NCBI RefSeq assembly: GCF_040802235.1
Contig: NC_133156.1
Location: 27,547,343 to 27,611,342, forward strand
Direction: 5' to 3'
Origin: Manis javanica
Lineage: Eukaryota; Chordata; Mammalia; Pholidota; Manidae
DNA: 64,000 nucleotides
Shown: piece after piece, positions 33,941-46,510 of the stretch
Numbering within the stretch: position 1 is the first letter of the stretch
Layout: every line of letters starts with the position of its first letter
Program-made: the position numbers and the translations under genes
The notes under the pieces: model-generated
Told to the model about the DNA's origin: nothing
What the model saw: only the letters and a program-made list of their open reading frames with translations
Databases searched by the model: none

Positions 33941-35159
33941 CGGCGCGGCTTCCAGTCTCCGGTGGGTCCTCTTTTCTCTCCCTCTTTTCTCCTTGTGCCT
34001 CACTGCTGCCTGGTTGTCTGGCTCTCCGTTTCCTCCTTATTGTTTGAGTCTCCAAGTTGGTACTCAGCTTCTTCATGCCTCCCCGTCTATCTCATACCCC
34101 CTATTTTAACATCCCTCCAACTAAATTTTCTCTATCCACCCTTTAAATGTCTTGTGGTTCTGTCCCCATAACCGACAACACCTCCCACCTCCCCATCCCG
34201 TTTCAGATCAGACCCAGATGCCTACCCTCTCAGGCTCATCTCCCCCTCTTCTCAGCCCCAGAGACTGTAATAACTGCCTACCTGGGTAGGACTTAGGCAA
34301 ATGGGAACTGAGGTAAGCTGCCACCTCCCCACCAGCCTGGTGCCATCCCCTGACTTCGCTGGTGGGCCAGCAACAAGGCAGGGTGCTGTGTCTCAGTTCC
34401 CCATCTCCTTGGTGAAATAAATGCCATTCAGGTTGAGCTCAGCAGAGCCTCATGGCAGCAGTGTGCATCAGAATCACAGGAGAATGCTGGAAAGAGTCGA
34501 GATTCCCACTTTCTAGCACCTCTCCCAGTGGGGCAGGCGGTGAGCTTGGAAACAGGACTGATAACAAGCACCCTTCAAATTCCCAACGATTTTGAAACAA
34601 AACCGCACTCGGAAAAATGTTGGCCTGGGTTTTCACCAGTTTCCCTGGGTTCCAAGTACCCCACCCTTTCATCAAGAGTGGTTCCACTTTCATCTGTTTT
34701 TTATGTCAATGTTCTGTGTTTAGATTTCTGCTAAAGGAAGTCAGAAATGAGCTGATGTAAGCCCACCCCAGTCGAGGCTCTGTGAAACACAGAACTGCCG
34801 GTGGCCTGGGTTTGGAACATCCCCTGTCCCCAGGGGACACGCTCAGAGTGCAGGAGGTCAGGTGACAGAGGAGACAAACCCTCCCTGACTGCTCCTGTCC
34901 CTCTGGTTGGCCTCATGGGCTGTAGAGAATTCCTTTGCCCCTGAGGCTCTCTTGTGTTGGGCTATCACAGACAGGGACAGAGAGGGGCACGGGGGTTCTG
35001 GTGATTGGCACCAGGCGACTTTTTGCCTGCCCCATGAGTGCATGTGCTAGGAAAGTGGCCGCCTGCAGACAAACTGTGTGGGTGAGAGAGAAAGGGAAAG
35101 AGAGAGGCTAGGATTACTGTGTGGGTGGGTATGAAAAAGAAAGACATGAGGAAAAGCAA

Positions 35160-35610
35160 GGAGGACAGCAAGTGGTTCAGTCTGTACGTAGGTGTGTGAA
35201 GTGGGTGTGCAAGAGTGGATATGCCTGTAGGAGAGAATGTGTGCATGCAAAAGAAATTTTAAAGTGTAGGTATGTAAGTAAAAAAATATGTTTTTAACCT
35301 GTATCTAAGGGAAGGAATATATGTGCTTGTATGTTGCAGATGGGACTGTACTTGTGTATGCAAATCTGACATGTGTCCACATGTGAAAATTAGGTATGCA
35401 TGGGTAAGCGGGGTCTGTGGGAGGGTGTGTGCCAGCATATACCCCATGCATGGATGTGTGGGTGTCTGAGGGCATGCATGTGTGTGCATGTGTGTGCAGA
35501 TGTATGAGTATATGCATGTGAATATTTGGATAAGAACATCTATATACACCATGTGTGTGTACATGTGTGTTTGGGGGTGTGAATATGTGTAAACCCACAT
35601 GTGTATATAT
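35160..35610. repeat. GT-rich low-complexity region
   Basis: Long stretch of interrupted TG, TATG and CATG words without a pure run; it looks like an old decayed (TG)n tract. Confidence 0.75.
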
Positions 35611-36189
35611 GAGCCATACATGAACCTGTGACCCCTGCTCTCACACTGTCATCGTCCTCTGTACAGTCACTGTGGAGGGGGCGTGGGAGGGCATGAACAG
35701 CATTCTTCCCAGCCTCCTGCTCTGTCTGTCCTCTTCCCACAGGCCTGAAGACCAGAAGCCTTTTCCTTGGCCCGGTGACCACTGTCAGCTCCTACCATGG
35801 GCAGGGATTCCTCTGCCTCAGTAAGACAGACGTAGCCAGGGCAGTGCATCTGATACCTCAAATCCCCACCCACATCCCCACCCTTCAGGCTCAGAACAGT
35901 GTCCACTAGAGTGGGCCTCCAAGACCTCTAGATACCCCAGACCCCCAATAACCAATGATTCAGAGAGCGGGATGGTAGCTGTCTTAAAACCATGGGCAAA
36001 GGAGAAGCTAGATCAGCAGTGGGTCTCAGGTCTCCCTGAGTGTATTCAAGGGGAAGGGATTATGGCTTGGCAGAATCTACACCCCCCACACACACACCTG
36101 TGCCCTGCCATCCATAACCTTAAAAACCTTTTTCCAGCCTCAGGTGGGTGGAAGAACACAGACTTGTCCCTATGGAGACAAGGCAGCAC

Positions 36190-36406
36190 AGAGGGTGGTT
36201 GAAAGCATGGGCCCAGACCTCCTGGGGTGCAAATCTCAGCTACTCCACTGGCAGGTCTGAGACTTTGACAAGTCAGTTAAACTCCTTATGCCTTAGTTTC
36301 CTCATTTATGAAACAGAAATAAGAAAAGTACGGACTTCATAGGGTTACTTAGAAGATGAAATGAAGTCCACCATACAAAGGGTTTAACACAGTGCCTGGC
36401 AGCTAA
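36190..36406 (+). repeat. MIR SINE
   Basis: Plus-strand MIR: 'ggtggttgaaagcatgggc', 'cttatgccttagtttcctca', 'cacagtgcctggcagc'. Another partial MIR follows directly (36408-36520). Confidence 0.88.
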
Positions 36407-37224
36407 ACTGGGAGACAGAAGCTCCAGGTTCTTATTCGAGCTTTGCCAGCAACTTACTGTGTGACCCTGGACAAGTCACTTGCCATCTCTGGGCTTCAGA
36501 GTCTCCACAAGGTTATCTATATCTTATCTACATCAGTTGGGTCCTGCCAGTTGTGAGAAGCTGAGACTTTGTGGAGAGCCCCACAGGACACTTTCTTTAC
36601 CACATATATTCATCCAGGTTGGTAGCAGCTAATGGCAGGAAACTTGAGCTGCAGGCTTCTGCCCACCTCATCTCCCTGCACTCCTTGTTTCCCTAGCCTG
36701 CCAGCAACCCCATTCTGCCCTGCTTAGCTGGTACTCGGGCCTTAGAGAAATGGTACCTGTACCCATCCATCCCAAGTGGTGGGTGCCCAAGTCAGAAGAT
36801 GTCACAAGCCATATATAGAACTGTCAGAGAGCACCCAAGAGAAGCAGTTATTATTGCGGAAGGACAGATTTAATTGTCTGAAGATGCTTATAATCCTCTG
36901 GTGGTAATGGGAGGAAGTTTTAAAAGGAAGCTCTAATCCACTAATAACCTGGCAGCTTCACAGGCCTCTTCCCTCCAGATCTCCAGGCAGAGAGGAGAGA
37001 CTCCGACCACTCCCTTTCCCAAGGGAACAGAAAGGCCAGTGTGGGCTCTGACCCAAGACCTCCTAGACTTCTACTCTGCAAGACCCAGCTTCCTTCCTGC
37101 CTCCGCCTCCGAGAAGTCTTCCCTGCCTATTCCTTAAGCCTGAGGTCTCCTCTGCCCTAAAAGTGTCAGGACAGAACTGGATGACCATCTGGCTGGATGT
37201 TAATTAAAAAGAGGAATGAGCCAG

Positions 37225-37420
37225 ACTGTGAGGCAAGAAGAGCATGATCACAGTCTCAGCTCTAATACTGACTGTGTGGCCTTGGGCAAGGTGCTTAGGT
37301 CTCTGTGCCTCAGTTACATCACCTGTAAAGTGGGGAGAACAAAACCTGCCTTGAAAGGTTCCAGTAAGATCCACGAGGATGAGATGCCATGAAATACCTG
37401 GCTCCGTGTGAAAAGACACT
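37225..37420 (+). repeat. MIR SINE
   Basis: 'tctaatactgactgtgtggc', 'cttgggcaaggtgcttaggt', 'ctgtgcctcagttacatcac' follow the MIR core; the 3' part is diverged. Confidence 0.85.
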
Positions 37421-37539
37421 AGGACTCATTAGAGGTGGTCCCTTCTTCTCCCCTCTCCACACGTGGTATCTCCTACTCCAGAATGTCAGCATGTGACATT
37501 TTGCCTTTTATAAAGTATACAGAATACACTGGTGGCTAA

Positions 37540-37765
37540 GAGCAAAACTCCATGTTAAAAAAACTGATTGAATCATGGTGTAACAGCTTGCTAATCATGA
37601 TTCTTGGACCAGTCACTTAATGTTCCTTGGGCCTCAATCTGTATAATGGAGGTAAGAGCAATATATCCCTCAGGGGGATTTTTATGAGATTAAATAAAAT
37701 GATATGTGTAAAGATCTTAGCTTGTGGGCTTGGCCCATGAGGGCTTAACAAGTAATAGCTGTTGT
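37540..37765 (+). repeat. MIR SINE
   Basis: 'ggaccagtcacttaatgttc', 'ggcctcaatctgtataatgg', 'gagattaaataaaatgatat', 'taacaagtaatagctgttg' follow MIR order. Confidence 0.82.
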
Positions 37766-39137
37766 ATTATTAAATTGATGATCATCATTTTAATTATGAC
37801 CACCATCCTTCAAGTGCTTATCTAGATTACTCTAAAATTTCCAAAAGACTGTTCCATCTAAGATCATTGCAACCACACAAGAGCTCTATGAGGTACTCAG
37901 GGCTCATATTTTTATTTGACTTTCAGGTCCTGGGCTCAGGTTCTTGGGGACCTGGATTTGGGCTGACTGGCGCGAGGGCCCACCTCTAAGCTCAAAGTTA
38001 CTGAGCCTTCCTGGGGTACTCCTTCTTCTTGCCCCAGATGAGCCCCTCCTTGGTCCTGCCCAGCTTCCAGTGTGACCCAAGCATCAGGGGGATTGGTATT
38101 ATGGGGGGTGGTCAGATCCTCGAATTATTTTAGAAAAGAGAGTGGATGGGATGGCTGGTGAGATGTCAGCCAGGACATCGGAGATGGCTGCAGAGAAATG
38201 AAGAGTCCCTTCAGTTTCCTGATGCACGAGTCTTCCCAGGCCTGTGTCCCCCGCGTGCCCTGAGCCCCCATGATCTGCTGGCAGCAGCTCCTGCATGAGT
38301 GAGCATGGCCTGGCTCACGTCCGTCCCATCTGGACCCACTTGAGCGTTTCCAGGGGCCTGGCGTTGGAGGTGATTCACCACCCTGCTCTGCCGACTCCTG
38401 CCGCCTGTGGGAAAATTACCATCCTTCCTTCCTTCCTTCTGTGCAGTGCACACCAAGCCCTCCCCTACACGCTATCATTGGGTCCCCACTGCAGCCCAGG
38501 TGACGTGGGCCCTTCCTCCATCATATTTAACAGATGGGAACCCAAGGCTCTGGTGGGAACTGTGGGCTCAGCTCAGCCCCTGACAGGCCAAGTGACCCAG
38601 AGCAGTCTGCTCCTCACTCTGGCCCTCAGTTTCCCCACAGGTAAAATAGGGAGCTCAGCCTAGCTCGAAGGCTTCAGTCTCTAACTCATAAGCTCTGCAA
38701 GGGCAGCAACCCATCCGATTTGCCCTGTGCCACATCCCCAGTGCCCTCAAGTAGCCAGCTCTCAGTATGTGCAATGAGGCCATCCTGTCCCATCAGCTGC
38801 TCTGGAGTCCATGGTCATTTGTTGCCAGAATGATTAAAGGGCAGATGAGAGAGAGAGAGATGAACTTCTTTTTAACCAAGCATGATAATATGACTTTCTC
38901 TCGTTGCCTTCCCATGTGCTCTTTGGCAGAGAAAAGAGTGGGCTTAGATGTGGTACAGCTGGAACTGCATGTAACTCACAGCCTCCCTGTCTCTCCACAG
39001 CTGTTAATCTGGGCATGCCTGTGGGACTCTGATGTACTCTTATGTGTCATGGAAAAACAGTCATGAGACCCTGTGTCAATAAGGTTGTGGGTCCCCCATG
39101 ACTCTGGCAATCCAGGGGAAAAGGGGCATGAGCTTAC

Positions 39138-39519
39138 CTGGTTTCTGGGCACCTCTGGGTCCAGCAGCGGGGCTGCAAATGGCCATCGTCACTTGCCGGG
39201 CCTTCACCACGTCCCAGTCCTGGCTGGCCCCGTTGTCATGCTGGGGCCCCACTCGGGCCTCCTTGGAGTGGCTGAGTGGCTGAATGCCCAGGGCTCTGGG
39301 CAGCTCTGGTGCCTCTTGGGTGGCTCCACAGGTGGAGTTGTGCCCCTGCCTGCTGGCCACTCCTTCTTCCTCCAAGTCTGCGAGGCTCTCCTCTCCTCCA
39401 CTCTCCTCCGCCTCCAAGGCCAGACACCGGTAGCTCCCATCAGGGATCTGGAAGGTGCAGGGAGTAGGCCTGTCTTCGCAGCACCCAAGGGGTGGGGGTG
39501 GGAGGTGGGGGCCCAGCAT
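39138..39519 (-). CDS. SYNPO: SYNPO first coding exon: N-terminus of the upstream-start isoform
   Basis: Encodes 127 codons plus one base, beginning [11 protein letters not shown]. The start ATG at 39519-39517 has a CACC before it (A at -3). The donor CCAG|GTAAGC lies at 39138/39137 and ends in phase 1, exactly matching the central exon (split alanine codon). The product is acidic and proline/glycine-rich, with [16 protein letters not shown] and SQDWDVVKA stretches that match the human 929-residue form as I recall it. With the short C-terminus the protein is 920 residues here. No in-frame ATG lies upstream in the exon; the frame is open to the acceptor by chance. Confidence 0.93.
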
Positions 39520-39772
39520 GGTGCTGCCTCTCCTTAGCGGTGCAGGGAAGCTGGTGCCAGGGTGGCACAGGACTGGCCACCTGTGCGAATGCTGATCTCT
39601 GCTCCCCTCCGGGCCTCCTCTGGCTGTCTGCAGCCCTGCCTGCCTCAGTAGACTCAGAGCTGGGGCAAGGTCCAACTGGGGGCCTTCCTGGGCTGGGGAA
39701 GTGGTGGACCCCCAAGACCTCCCTATTAACCCGCCTCTGGTTTGTGAGACCTCCTCCTTCAAGATGATCTAT
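39520..39772 (-). other. SYNPO: SYNPO 5'UTR part of the first coding exon
   Basis: The acceptor AG is at 39774-39773, preceded by an excellent pyrimidine tract (ttattttttttctctgtgc on the minus strand). The exon therefore has an upstream noncoding exon, and 253 bases of 5'UTR come from this exon. That upstream exon may be the candidate near 58682. Confidence 0.8.
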
Positions 39773-40269
39773 CTGCACAGAGAAAAAAAAATAACACATG
39801 AGACAGTTTGCTGGGTGTTCCAGGATGAATTTCTGAGATCTGTCCACCTTAAGGTGGCCCTGAAAACTGGCTGGGGTTTGGGGAACAGATCCCACACATC
39901 CATGGGAAAGTTCAAGCATCAGTCATTTGACATCCCAAATTTTTGCCATACCCTTATGCCACCTGACACTATTTGCTTAATATTTTCCTATAAGTCAATT
40001 TTAAAAAACTTATTTTGATTACTTTAGATTTAAGTAATAGTTGCAGGAAAACCACAAGTATGTTTGCTAAGTGGTTTTGCTCCCTAAAACACATTAAATA
40101 AATACCCAGTTATTTAAAAATAGTTATCTGGGCACTGCTTAGAAAGAATTTTCTCACATGCCACCAAAAGTACATACACTGTAGGACCCATAGGAACAGT
40201 GGGGCAGAGTGTGCAAGACTGGTGCCAGGGGTACTGGTGGAGGCTGTGCACCAAGGGAGATGGTGCAGC

Positions 40270-40450
40270 AATATGCTTTCATGCCCAGGCGTTGAGCTAG
40301 AATCCCAGCTCTGCCACCTGTGTGACTGACAGCAAGTCACGTGACCTCTCTGAGCCACCTCAGCTTTCCTGTCTGTAAAATGGGAACATAATGTCTCCAA
40401 TGCAGTGCTGCATGGAGGATTAAGCAAGAAAATGCATGCATAAGAGCGCA
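40270..40450 (+). repeat. MIR SINE
   Basis: 'cagctctgccacctgtgtga', 'caagtcacgtgacctctctg', 'cctgtctgtaaaatgggaac' match the plus-strand MIR core. Confidence 0.85.
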
Positions 40451-43129
40451 GTTTCTGAGACCTAACTTACTACATGTTGGCTATTCTTTCATTCCACAAA
40501 AATTTCTTGAGCTCCTCATTACACTACAGACACCATAAAAGGTACTTGGGATACGTTGGGGGTGCTGAAGATATGGTACTCTGGCTCCTAAAGCCTTAAA
40601 ATCTGATGGGGGGAGCTGTGAATGATAACAAGAGCAATGATAATAACAGTATGATGATGTATAAAAGTTAACAGTGATGACAGTCTTGGAGAGAGGGGAT
40701 GGAGGTTTCCTATTAGGGATGCAAAGAAGGGTTGGATGGGAGAGAAACTTGGGCGGAAAAATTGGCTTGGCTGGGAAGCAGATGGAGAGTGGGTGTGGAG
40801 GAATAGGGAGGGGTCTAGCATGCAGCCCAGTTTGTCACTCCAGTGACAGCATGATTTCGTTAATAGAGATGAGGATTGCATGGGAAGGAACAGGTGTCCG
40901 GGGAGCAGGGAGGTGAGTTTGATTTGGGACTTCCGGGGGACATGAGCATAGTCAGCAACCATGGGTCTGGAAAGCAGAGGAGAGAGAATTCCAGGCTGGA
41001 AACAAACATTTGAAAATCATCTAGGGAGGCACCGGGGGTGGAGGCGGACAAGACGCCCCAGGATGGGCAGATAGAGCTGTTATCTTTATACTTGGGAGGA
41101 AACCTTGGAATTTACAGATCTTGGTTTACAGATTTTGAAGTCCACTATTACTTAGCTGCATAAACTCTGGGTGAGTGTGAACTCTCTGAATCTCACTTAT
41201 CCTTTTGCAAAATGGGGAGAGAAGTCCTCCCTGCCCATTCGTGTGCTGGCTGTCCCGTGGGCAGTGAGAAGCCTGAGAACTGTAGATGTCTGTGGACACT
41301 GGTGACCTCAAGACCTGCAGTGGCCTCAGCTGCAGTGGCACTTGACCTGGAGGCCACACCTCTGCCCCCAGGCAGGGTGAGGTATCCCCAACCCTAGCAG
41401 GCTGGGTCGAGGCCTTCGTTTCTAGTTGGAGCTCTGCCAGGAGGGTTGGTAGGCAAAAGGAAAGATAAGCACATTACCAGGCTGCAGGGTAAGCCAGCAT
41501 CAACCAGGGAAATGCAAACAACCCAGGATCAGAAAGATCACAGCACCTGTTACAGCAGCCTCAGTGGCAGGGAAATCAGCACAAGGAAGCCAACTTCCTG
41601 CCTGAAGAAGACTGAGTACTCACAACAATGATTCTGTGCTGGGTTATTTACTTAGGTTATCAAAATAAATCCTCACAACAACCCTGTGAGAGGTACTGTT
41701 GTTACTGTCCCATTTCAGTGGTGAGGAAAGTGAGGCCACATATCTACTAGTGGAGATTCAGGGAATCTTAGAATCTCATGAAGGGAGGGCCACTAGAATT
41801 CTCAAGAGACCTAAGCAGCTATGTGACCTTGGTCAGGTGTCGTCTGCACTCCACAGTCACTTTGCTCAAAGGCCCAATAGTGGCTTGAGCCAGATGACAC
41901 TGGAGGGTCCATCCAGCCCTGGCATTGCCAGATGCCAGGATTCTAAGCCCCGCCCCCACCCTCTGCACCACCTTGGAGGCAGATGGCAGCAGGCAGGAGA
42001 CATGAGCATGGGGGCAGGGCTCCCTCTGACGCTCTGCAGGGGCCTTGCCTCACTCTATTCCTGCTTCTGTTTTGCTGTATTTGACAGTGGCCACAGTTTC
42101 CAGGAAAGAAGACAGAGGCGGAAAAGTTAACTTTCCGCCACCCACACAAATATTTTTGGCCAGAGTTGTCTTCACACTGCCAAGCCAGGAGGGAGGGGTT
42201 GGCAGGAGCACCCTGCGTCAAGTCTCCTTCCCCAGGAGGGAGGACTCCCCATGTGGGCCCAGCCCTGGAACACACCCTGCTCAGGAGAGGGGCAGCGGTG
42301 CAGGCGGAGGTGAGGATCCATAGCATAATGGCAGCTGCCACTTCCTGGGCGCCTGCCAATGCTGTGCCAAGCCTCTTACCAAACACTCCTGGGGGCAGGC
42401 CTGTGAGTGCTGTTTAAGGGAAACTGAGGCATGGAGAAGTGAATTCCACATCCCGGGTCACAAGGCAGTGAGCGGTCAAGCAGGAAGGAAATCAAGCTGC
42501 TGGGCCCTGTGCTATTATTACCCACTGCCCTCAGTGGCCGCAGACCCTGACTCCAGAGATCCCCCCAACAGCCCTTGAGGTTGAGCTCAGACACAGCACC
42601 CCCATCTGTGTGGGCAAGCTCCATGGTAGGTAGCAGGGAGCCCATTCCCCAGCCTCAGCAGAAATGGGAGGGTGGTCCTCTAATGCCCATTTCTCCCCAT
42701 CTGGCCATAGACTCTAGGGCATTAAGCCTCTGCAGGGCTGATAGAGTCTCGCAAACTCACTGTCCTCGTCTCAAAAAGGGCACACTGAGCCCAAAGCAGG
42801 GAAGTGCTTGCTCAGGTTGTACAGCAAGTCAGACATGGCCCTGGCACGAGAACCCAGGTGCCCAGACACCCACCTCCAGCTCCTCCAATAAACCCAGCTC
42901 CTCCCCACCCACTGAGGGATCAGCCTCTCCTCCTTCCTTCCCGGACCTCCCATGAGTTTAAGGAGGCCTCCAGGACCAAGGGACTTGCTGAGCATCAGAT
43001 GCTCTACGGTCCCTGTCAGGGCTGTTCTGGAGGCCTGCTGAGATCTCCTGGGGGCCTCTGTTGATGGTGAGCCCACAGAATGTGGCCTCAGGAGCCTCAC
43101 GTCCTGCCTGTGCTCCCTATCTGGTGGGG

Positions 43130-43295
43130 GAAGGGCACTGGCCCTGGAATCAGCTCTGACTCCACCACCCAGTGGTTGTCGCACCTCTGGCATGTCTCCT
43201 CATCTTTCTGAGCTTTGGTTTCCCTATCTGTAAAATGGGTTATAACAGGACCTACTTCATGGGTTTGTTGTAGGGGATAAATTGAAAGATATAGG
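43130..43295 (+). repeat. MIR SINE
   Basis: 'ctttggtttccctatctgta', 'aaatgggttataacaggacc', 'tacttcatgggtttgttgta' match the plus-strand MIR. Confidence 0.82.
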
Positions 43296-44229
43296 CTCAT
43301 TTCATCTCTCGACTGGAAATGAGGGAACACTGCTGCGTGCTCCTCACCTGCTGGGCTCAGGGACGCTTGGCATGCAGGGTGGGTGAGTGTGAAGCACAGT
43401 CCTGCCTCCCCTTGATTCCCTGTTATCTGTGGTGCCCACAGCCTGACCCGTGGCTGCAGAGGAGGGTAAAAGGATGATGGGTGCTGAGGATCAGGGCTTA
43501 AGTAAGTCATTGCAGGGGTCAGGGAAGGGGGTCCTAGTTTCTACTCTTCCTCCAGACTTCCTGAGTCATTCTGGGGAAATCACAGAATCTGATTCTATCT
43601 ATAGTGGGGTGACATAAATAGGCAGAGCAGAGAAGCAGCCCAGAAGACTGGCCCTTGTTCCTCCCAAGACTTTTTTGCCCCAGAAATCTTACTTATAGTC
43701 TCTCCCATCACCATCCTCTACAGGGTCTAGTCCATTCTTCTAAAGTGCAGCTCTGAATGTGTTGCTCACTTGCTCAAGAACCTTCAATGGCTCCCTATTC
43801 CCCATGGAATAAAGAAACCTCACAAACAAAGGAACTGCAGATTCAAAGACAGAGCTCATGATTCTTGGCTGAGGGGAAGGAAGGAGGGCTTCCTGGGGCT
43901 GATGCGCTTCAGTTGGATTTGAAGGAATTTGACAGGAAGTGCTCGGCATTCTGATAGATGGAAGGTACTCCATCTATCAAGGCCTAGTGAAGGCAAAAAG
44001 GCAGGAGCACATAAGCCTGGGAACGCTGAGGCAAGGGCATGTGTGGCAGGGCGAAGGGAAGCGAGGCTGGGAGAGAAAGAGGCTGAATTATGATAGGCTT
44101 TAGTTGCCTGGACTCTCTCTTGCTGCAGGGAGCCACTGCAAGGCCTGGCTCTGGGGAGCAGCTGGAGGTGAGAATCTGAAACAAGGGCTGGCATACAGGG
44201 ATCCCTGTGAAAGGAGAATTTTGGAGCAA

Positions 44230-44515
44230 CTTCCTCAGTACCTGGCACAGTGCCAGACACATAATAATAGTAACAATGATGATGTTTATGAAGTGTTTAT
44301 TTACTGTGTCAGGTGCTATTCCAGATGCTTTGTGACATTAATTCATTGGCTCCTCATTACAGCCCTATAAGGAAGGTGCTATTATTATCCCCATTTTACA
44401 GATAAAGAACTTACATGACTTGCCAAGCCCACATAGCTAGTAAGTGGCAGAGGAAGGGTTCATCTCCTGATAGTCCAACTCCACATATCACTCTTATCCA
44501 TAAAGCTGTACTGCC
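44230..44515 (-). repeat. MIR SINE with adjoining MIR 3' end
   Basis: 'gtgctattattatccccatt', 'ttacagataaagaacttaca', 'acatagctagtaagtggcag' match the reverse MIR. The preceding 'cctggcacagtgccagaca' is typical MIR/L2 3' text. Confidence 0.88.
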
Positions 44516-46295
44516 TCAGTAGTTTAAGTAGTGAATGAATGAATGAGAAGGAAAAAATGGGTGGATGGGAGAATGAAAGGATGGCAGGGAGAGAGGGAGG
44601 AGATTATCTTCAAGCCTGGGGTGTAGTGGTAACTCAATAAATATTTATCAAGTGGGATAATGAATGTGGGTGACTGGGGCATTAACTCTATGGAGTTACC
44701 CTAGGGAGAAGGGGTAACTCAGGATGGGTCCAGATGGCTCAGGGTACACCCACCCACCCACCCTGTCTGGCAGCCCCTGGGCATCAGAAGACGGTGGGGG
44801 TAGGTCTGGCCTGTCCAGAGCTGAGGTCTCCCTGCCACTAGGAGAAAGCTGCTGTTGTCCTCAAGAATCCGAGCTGAGAGGATGTCCCCTCCTTGGCTCA
44901 TCTCTCCCAAGGAGGGGCTGAGAGCCAAGGTGGGGTGTTTCTTCCCCATGGCTCCAAAGAATCCCAAGCCCCTCCAGCTTCTGGCACTGGTGAGCCTGAG
45001 GAAGCCTGGCATCTGCCATTGCCATGCTAAGTGCCACTTCCTTGCAACGGGCCTCAGTTTCCCTGGCTGAATAAGGCCCTGGGCAGAGCAGTTGGTGGGA
45101 GCAGCAGCAGCTATCCCTGAGTCCTCCTTGGACTCACCCTGTTCTAGCATTTTCCGCAGGCAGAGTCGGTCCCACAGGGATGCGGCCCCAAGTTACTGAC
45201 CCCCCCTCCAGTCCTGCAGTTCAGGCCAGCCACCCAGCCTGCTCTGGCCTCTCCTTTCTTCCTACTTCTCTCTTCTCCTCTGTTTCTGTCCACCTCATGG
45301 AGCAGGAGTCAGTGTTGGATGGGCATCACATGAAGCTGTGGGAAGCTTGGGAAATGTTGGGAAACTATCTCTTGGCAAGAAATAGCTGTGAGGCTCTAGG
45401 AAGAATTACCCGAGTTGGGTACACTGAGTGGTGTCCACAGAGAAGAGAGTCATCCAGGCCTCAGTTCAACCCTGTGGTAGTTGGGCAACTTTGGACCAGT
45501 CACATTATCTCACTGAATTTCAGTTGCCTTCCTGTTAGAATGGCAACGCAGCCGTCCATTCATTCACTCACTCACCCCACCCGCATTCACTGAAGGCTTG
45601 CTCTGTCCTATCTGCTAGTTTAAACGCTGGCAGGACACAGAGACAAAAGAGAAAGAAGCCCTACCCACAGGACCCACACATGTTAGTTGAGGTGGTGGAA
45701 TAATAAACAAATAAGAAAGCATGTCAGATGGTGGTAAGTGTGGAAGAATAATTAAGCAGTAAAGGGGACTGAGGCGTGCTGTGTATCATGAGGACAGAGA
45801 AATCAGTGCGTTGGTATGAAAAACCTTGACAGATGCCATCCTGTGTTCTGTATGACATATGTACTTCAAGTTCACTTTTATGTTAAATTCTCATATGTAA
45901 TTATAAATACATAAAATCAATATTAGGTGGCAAACTCAGGAACATAAGGCCTGCAAATCCCTAGGAGATATATTTCTTATGCTAATATTCTGATTATTCA
46001 ATTGTCCACCATTTTAGAACCTTCATGTTCCACTATGAACATGTTTACCATTTAGGATTATTTTTTAGAATCATCTCTATAAAAATATGATTTCACATAT
46101 CAGCATTACTTCTTTGAGAACGTTCTTTCCCAGGGTGTCTTCTCAGTGTAAAACACATGCTATATAACTTGGATAATAATAATGACAACATATAGTAGTT
46201 GTGAGGATTAAGGTAACATGTATAAGTGCTCAGTAAGATGCAGCTATCGTCATTATAACTATTTTTGTTAAAAGGTGATTGGGGATATAATCAGA

Positions 46296-46510
46296 ACAAG
46301 AGCTACCGTTTATTGAACAATTACTGTGTGCTGGGCACTGTACTGGTACATTCTATCAATTATGATCTTGTTTATTTCCTACAATAATCTTAAAAAATAG
46401 GCACCTACTGCTATCCCCATTTAGTAGATGGAGGAATGGAGACTTAGGGAGGAATGGATGAGTCTGTCCATTGTCCCAGAGCGGGAAAATGACCAAGCTG
46501 GGACTTGATG
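46296..46510 (-). repeat. MIR SINE
   Basis: 'ttattgaacaattactgtgt', 'gctgggcactgtactggtac' and 'gctatccccatttagtagat' match the reverse MIR. The 3' part is decayed. Confidence 0.82.

Larger units (their letters stand above)
33941..39137 (-). other. SYNPO: SYNPO intron below the first coding exon
   Basis: Noncoding. Contains a MER5-like piece (about 34462-34590), a long GT-rich low-complexity stretch (35160-35610), and a run of plus-strand MIRs (36190-36406, 36408-36520, 37225-37420, 37540-37765). A (CCTT)n lies at 38421-38441. The stretch 37950-39130 shows no gene or repeat I can name. Confidence 0.65.

Noticed and set aside
33489-34076. Several long arginine/proline/glycine-rich frames on both strands
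   Set aside because: CpG-island composition effect. Frames overlap on both strands and none resembles a known protein.
39520-39762. Extension of the SYNPO frame upstream of the ATG at 39519
   Set aside because: The apparent start at 39762 is a TTG, not ATG. The exon upstream of 39519 has no in-frame ATG, so it is 5'UTR.
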